This document shows, piece by piece, positions 61,291 to 64,000 of a stretch of DNA of 64,000 bases. The notes below the pieces were generated by a model, which was not told where the DNA came from, searched no databases, and was given only the letters and a program-made list of their open reading frames with translations. Source of the stretch: Oceanicoccus sp. (GTDB lineage: Bacteria; Pseudomonadota; Gammaproteobacteria; Pseudomonadales; Dasaniaceae); NCBI RefSeq assembly GCF_029238675.1, contig NZ_JAQWFR010000023.1, forward strand, positions 81,347 through 145,346. Direction: 5' to 3'. Every line of letters starts with the position of its first letter. The stretch's first letter is position 1. The translations under genes and the position numbers were made by a program.

Positions 61291-62546
61291 TGAGCCCTAC
61301 AGCCAAACAAGTAGCTAAGCAGGCAGATGCAGTGTTTGATGTTGAAGCCATCCGCCAGCAGTTTCCTATTTTATCTCGTGAGATAGATGGTAAACCGTTG
61401 GTGTATTTGGATAACGCCGCTACAACGCAAAAGCCTCAGTGTGTGATTGATGCTTTGGTGGATTATTACAGTACCTGTAATTCCAATGTGCACCGCGGTG
61501 CGCATCAGTTAGCTGATGAAGCTACCCGTCGTTATGAAGGTGCTCGCGATACAGTTGCAGAATTTATTAACGCCAATTCACGCAATGAAGTGATTTGGAC
61601 TAGCGGAACCACTGAGTCGATTAATGTCGTGGCTAACGGTTTAGCGCAACTGCTAAGCAGTGATGATGAAGTGCTGGTCACTGAAATGGAGCATCACGCT
61701 AATTTAGTCACTTGGCAGCAGGCCTGTAAGCGTTCCGGTGCTAAGTTAGTAGTTGTGCCGATTAAAGATAATGGCGAGTTAGATGGCGAACAATTTTCTG
61801 CCTCATTAAGTACGCGTACCAAGTTGGTTACCTTTCCTCATGTCTCTAACGCATTGGGAACATTAAACCCCATTGCGGATTTAACAGCGCAGGCCAAAGC
61901 GGTTAATGCATGGGTATTAATTGATGGTGCTCAGGGTATTGCTCACGAAGCGGTTGATGTGCAGGCTCTGGGTTGTGACTTCTATGTTTTCTCTGGTCAT
62001 AAGTTGTTTGGCCCAACCGGCATTGGTGTGCTTTGGGGTAAAGAAGATTTACTGGCCGAATGGCCTGTGTGGCAAACCGGCGGTGAAATGATTTCAGAGG
62101 TCACCTATGACAACGCTGTGTGGAATGTATTGCCTTATAGGCTTGAAGCTGGAACGCCTAATATATCAGGTGCTATCGGTCTGGCAGAAGCTGTTCGCTG
62201 GTTTTCTAAATTTGATATGGAAGCCGTGCAAGCTCACGAAGCGGCTTTATTAGAAAGTGCTACTCGACAAGCCGAAGCCTTTGAGGGCTTGACTATTGTC
62301 GGTTCCGCCCCCAATAAAGTGGGAGTGCTAAGTTTTGTGATGGATGAGGGTCATCCCGCTGATATTGGTTTTTTATTAGACCGACAGGGTGTAGCCATTC
62401 GTACTGGTCATCACTGTGCAGAGCCCTTAATGGGGCGTTTAGGTGTGCCGGGTACAGCCCGCGCCTCCTTCTCAATTTATAATACGCTGGATGAAGTAGA
62501 TGCTTTATTTGCAGCCTTAAACAAAGTTAAAACCATGCTTGCCTAA
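61290..62546 (+). CDS. sufS: Cysteine desulfurase, SufS type
   Basis: 418 residues from the ATG at 61290; the longer frame is not needed. PILSREIDGKPLVYLDNAAT at the N-terminus, PLP Lys in YVFSGHKLFGPTGIGVLWGK, catalytic Cys in RTGHHCAEPLMGRLG, the short-loop group II pattern. SufS normally needs SufE or SufU; neither is in the cluster. Last gene of the operon, followed by palindromic repeats. Confidence 0.95.
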   Translation: MSPTAKQVAKQADAVFDVEAIRQQFPILSREIDGKPLVYLDNAATTQKPQCVIDALVDYYSTCNSNVHRGAHQLADEATRRYEGARDTVAEFINANSRNEVIWTSGTTESINVVANGLAQLLSSDDEVLVTEMEHHANLVTWQQACKRSGAKLVVVPIKDNGELDGEQFSASLSTRTKLVTFPHVSNALGTLNPIADLTAQAKAVNAWVLIDGAQGIAHEAVDVQALGCDFYVFSGHKLFGPTGIGVLWGKEDLLAEWPVWQTGGEMISEVTYDNAVWNVLPYRLEAGTPNISGAIGLAEAVRWFSKFDMEAVQAHEAALLESATRQAEAFEGLTIVGSAPNKVGVLSFVMDEGHPADIGFLLDRQGVAIRTGHHCAEPLMGRLGVPGTARASFSIYNTLDEVDALFAALNKVKTMLA

Positions 62547-62553
62547 AAAACAG

Positions 62554-62631
62554 CGTCATTCCCGCGCAGGAACGTCATTCCCGCGCAGGCGGGAACCCAG
62601 CACTGTAGATTCCCGCCTACGCGGGAATGAC
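62554..62631. repeat. Palindromic element, family A, compound copy
   Basis: Two GTCATTCCCGC starts (62554 and 62574), then CCCAGCACTGTAGATT and an inverted arm ending GGGAATGAC at 62631. It resembles the 101-bp element at 47599 with a shortened core. It lies between convergent sufS and ruvX. Confidence 0.88.
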
Positions 62632-62654
62632 AGCATGCTTTTCGGGCGCAAGTT

Positions 62655-63086
62655 TTAGCAGGAAAACCAACTTTCCAAAATAATCTTAGCCGCCAAACTG
62701 TCTACATTATTTTTTTTAAAATCCCGCGACCCCGTCTGTTGAATAATCTCCCCTTTGGCCTCAAAACTACTGAGGCGCTCATCCGCCATTTCAAAGGGCA
62801 AACCAAAGCGTCCATGCAAGCGATTGGCAAATTTTTTCGCCCGCACCCCAATCTCGGAAGGGCTACCATCCATATTTAATGGCAACCCCACCAGCAATAA
62901 ATTCGGCTGCCATTCATCAATCAGCTTTTTAATATCATCCCAATGTGGAATGCCGTCTCTGGCTTTTAAATCGGCAAGGGGGTTGGCGGTTCGGGTAATG
63001 GATTGTCCTACGGCGACACCGATGCTTTTGGTGCCGTAATCAAAACAGAGAATGGTTGTTGCTTTAGGAGGTGTAGCTGCGGTCAT
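62655..63086 (-). CDS. ruvX: Holliday junction resolvase-like protein RuvX/YqgF
   Basis: 143 residues. [20 protein letters not shown] at the N-terminus (RNase H-fold Asp), [20 protein letters not shown] in the middle, [14 protein letters not shown] near the end. Essential in E. coli; role in pre-16S rRNA 5' processing. Follows yqgE by 3 bp. Confidence 0.94.
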   Translation of the reverse strand: MTAATPPKATTILCFDYGTKSIGVAVGQSITRTANPLADLKARDGIPHWDDIKKLIDEWQPNLLLVGLPLNMDGSPSEIGVRAKKFANRLHGRFGLPFEMADERLSSFEAKGEIIQQTGSRDFKKNNVDSLAAKIILESWFSC

Positions 63087-63089
63087 TCC

Positions 63090-63653
63090 CTAAGCGTGCC
63101 CGGCGGTGGGTGAGATCAGGGATAAATCGATACCCATGGTTGCCGCTGCCGCTTTGGCGCGTTGCTCGACCGGGGTATTAAAAATAATATTGCTATCGGC
63201 GGGGGCAGTTAGCCAGGCATTGTCGGCTAACTCACTTTCCAGTTGTCCCTCAGACCAGCCCGCATAACCCAACGCAACAATGCTATCGCTGGGGCCTTCA
63301 TCGTGGGCAATAGCGGTCAAGATATCCTGCGAGGTGGTTAGGGCAATCTGGTCGGATACTCGAATGGTGGAATCCCAATGATCGTCCGTATTGCGATGCA
63401 AGACAAAACCACGGTCCATATGCACCGGGCCGCCGGCCAGAATTTGGTCCTGGTGTGGCGTTTGAATATTGTCGATTTCAAGGTGCTCGAAAATTTCATC
63501 GAGACTTAAATCCAGCGGGTGGTTAATTACAATACCCATAGCCCCTTGTTCATTGTGCTCGCAGATATAGGTAATGCTGTGGGCGAAAATGCCGTCGCCA
63601 ATAGAGGGCATGGCAATGAGGAAGTGATCTTTAAGGCTGGTCATATTGTCCAT
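63090..63653 (-). CDS. yqgE: UPF0301 family protein YqgE/AlgH
   Basis: 187 residues (a second in-frame ATG is 9 bp on; neither has a clear ribosome site). FLIAMPSIGDGIFAHSITYI, GAMGIVINHPLDLSLDEIFE, ILAGGPVHMDRGFVLHRNTD and VALGYAGWSEGQLESELADN are UPF0301 hallmarks. Function unsettled; called algH in Pseudomonas. In an operon with ruvX, downstream of a TonB-like gene. Confidence 0.92.
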   Translation of the reverse strand: MDNMTSLKDHFLIAMPSIGDGIFAHSITYICEHNEQGAMGIVINHPLDLSLDEIFEHLEIDNIQTPHQDQILAGGPVHMDRGFVLHRNTDDHWDSTIRVSDQIALTTSQDILTAIAHDEGPSDSIVALGYAGWSEGQLESELADNAWLTAPADSNIIFNTPVEQRAKAAAATMGIDLSLISPTAGHA

Positions 63654-63721
63654 AAGTTCATTATTGGGATTGCGGGAGCTGAAGACAAGGATTATCTGTT
63701 AGAAAAGCGGAAAATATTCAT

Positions 63722-63746
63722 GTCATTCCCGCCCGCACGGGAATGA
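63722..63746. repeat. REP-like palindrome, family A
   Basis: GTCATTCCCGCCCGCACGGG then AATGA, in the short gap between yqgE and the tonB-like gene. Confidence 0.85.
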
Positions 63747-63763
63747 GGATTATAAAGGGGCCT

Positions 63764-63789
63764 GTAGGGCGGATTGCAATCCACCCTAC
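63764..63789. repeat. Palindrome, family B (second copy)
   Basis: GTAGGGCGGATTGCAATCCA then CCCTAC. On the minus strand its TAG is the stop codon of the TonB-like gene, as the copy at 55987 supplies the trmJ stop. Confidence 0.88.
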
Positions 63790-64000
63790 GTACTGGAGGA
63801 AAGCTTGTCTTTGTGGAAGCGCCAGGTGCGGATGATTTCCAGTACATCGACATTGCGTTGCATGGCTTGGGGGAAAGGGTCATAGGGGGCGGCTAAGTGC
63901 ACGATTTTCAGGGCTGCCTGGTCAAGAATTTTGTGGCCAGAGGATTGGAGGATTTTTACCTGATAGACATCGCCATTGGGCAGTATTGAAACCACCATCC
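63786..64000 (-). CDS. TonB-like energy transducer, C-terminal part (5' end outside window)
   Basis: Last 71 or so residues of a protein running off the right edge. VVSILPNGDVYQVKILQSSG, HKILDQAALKIVHLAAPYDP and FPQAMQRNVDVLEIIRTWRF form the TonB C-terminal domain. The ATG near the edge lies inside the domain, so it is not the start. Position before yqgE-ruvX matches the Pseudomonas order with the TonB paralogue. Confidence 0.85.
   Translation of the reverse strand, partial: MVVSILPNGDVYQVKILQSSGHKILDQAALKIVHLAAPYDPFPQAMQRNVDVLEIIRTWRFHKDKLSSST

Overview
The window looks like chromosomal DNA of a Pseudomonas-related marine gammaproteobacterium, possibly of the Cellvibrionales/Spongiibacteraceae type. 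The taxon is an inference. It rests on gene order: rluE-nudJ-mnmA-hflD-purB next to isocitrate dehydrogenase, then cspD/clpS-clpA-infA-bpt-aat-trxB-ftsK-lolA-rarA-crcB-serS-cysG, and tonB-yqgE-ruvX. All of these are conserved gammaproteobacterial neighbourhoods. There is no phage, plasmid or CRISPR. Most of the window is housekeeping DNA, dotted with two families of short palindromic repeats.

Layout. 1-6.1 kb: a plus-strand operon for branched-chain (valine) acyl-CoA breakdown (acyl-CoA dehydrogenase, enoyl-CoA hydratase, 3-hydroxyisobutyryl-CoA hydrolase, 3-hydroxyisobutyrate dehydrogenase, SDR), preceded by a SauS-like acylating aldehyde dehydrogenase cut by the window edge. 6.1-7.6 kb: a convergent coniferyl-aldehyde-dehydrogenase-like gene. 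7.85-10.46 kb: a small accessory segment with an IS3 orfA remnant, a matrixin-type metalloprotease and a second protein that both end in PEP-CTERM-like sorting signals. It is bounded by a 15-bp direct repeat of the 3' end of the adjacent tRNA-Leu, the geometry expected of a tRNA-targeted island scar. 10.46-11.1 kb: tRNA-Leu, Cys, Gly and Ser. 11.3-15.2 kb: GloC-like hydrolase, TetR regulator, a DegQ-type protease broken by an in-frame TAA, a DUF4136 lipoprotein and 4.5S RNA. 15.2-18 kb: two unrecognised genes. 18-22.1 kb: the YlqF/RbgA GTPase and a YfiR plus CHASE8-HAMP-PAS-GGDEF-EAL c-di-GMP module. 22.4-25.2 kb: patatin, Rieske protein and the ribosomal oxygenase RoxA.

25.2-29.6 kb is the minus-strand purB-hflD-mnmA-nudJ-rluE block. 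29.7-33.4 kb carries two non-homologous NADP isocitrate dehydrogenases side by side (monomeric and dimeric). 33.5-38.5 kb gathers cold-shock CspD and an N-degron set: ClpS adaptor, ClpA unfoldase, and the two transferases Bpt and Aat that add N-terminal leucine or phenylalanine, so tagging enzymes and reader/unfoldase are neighbours. 38.5-47.2 kb holds trxB, then ftsK-lolA-rarA-crcB-serS-cysG.

47.4-55 kb mixes small conserved proteins (RRM protein, VF530, DUF2986, YehS, YkgJ) with Prc protease, a DEAD-box helicase, an M91-like HELLH putative metallopeptidase and SuhB. 55.2-62.5 kb has trmJ and then an iscR-iscS-sufBCD-sufS iron-sulfur operon, with a near-ideal type 1 IscR site over its promoter and two cysteine desulfurases in one transcription unit. 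The window ends with ruvX, yqgE and the C-terminus of a TonB-like protein.

The points most worth a second look are the nonsense codon inside degQ, the tRNA-Leu-bounded PEP-CTERM segment, palindromic repeats that supply a start codon (roxA) and stop codons (trmJ, tonB), tandem repeats directly ahead of the patatin start, the M91-like protein, and the 776-residue unknown.
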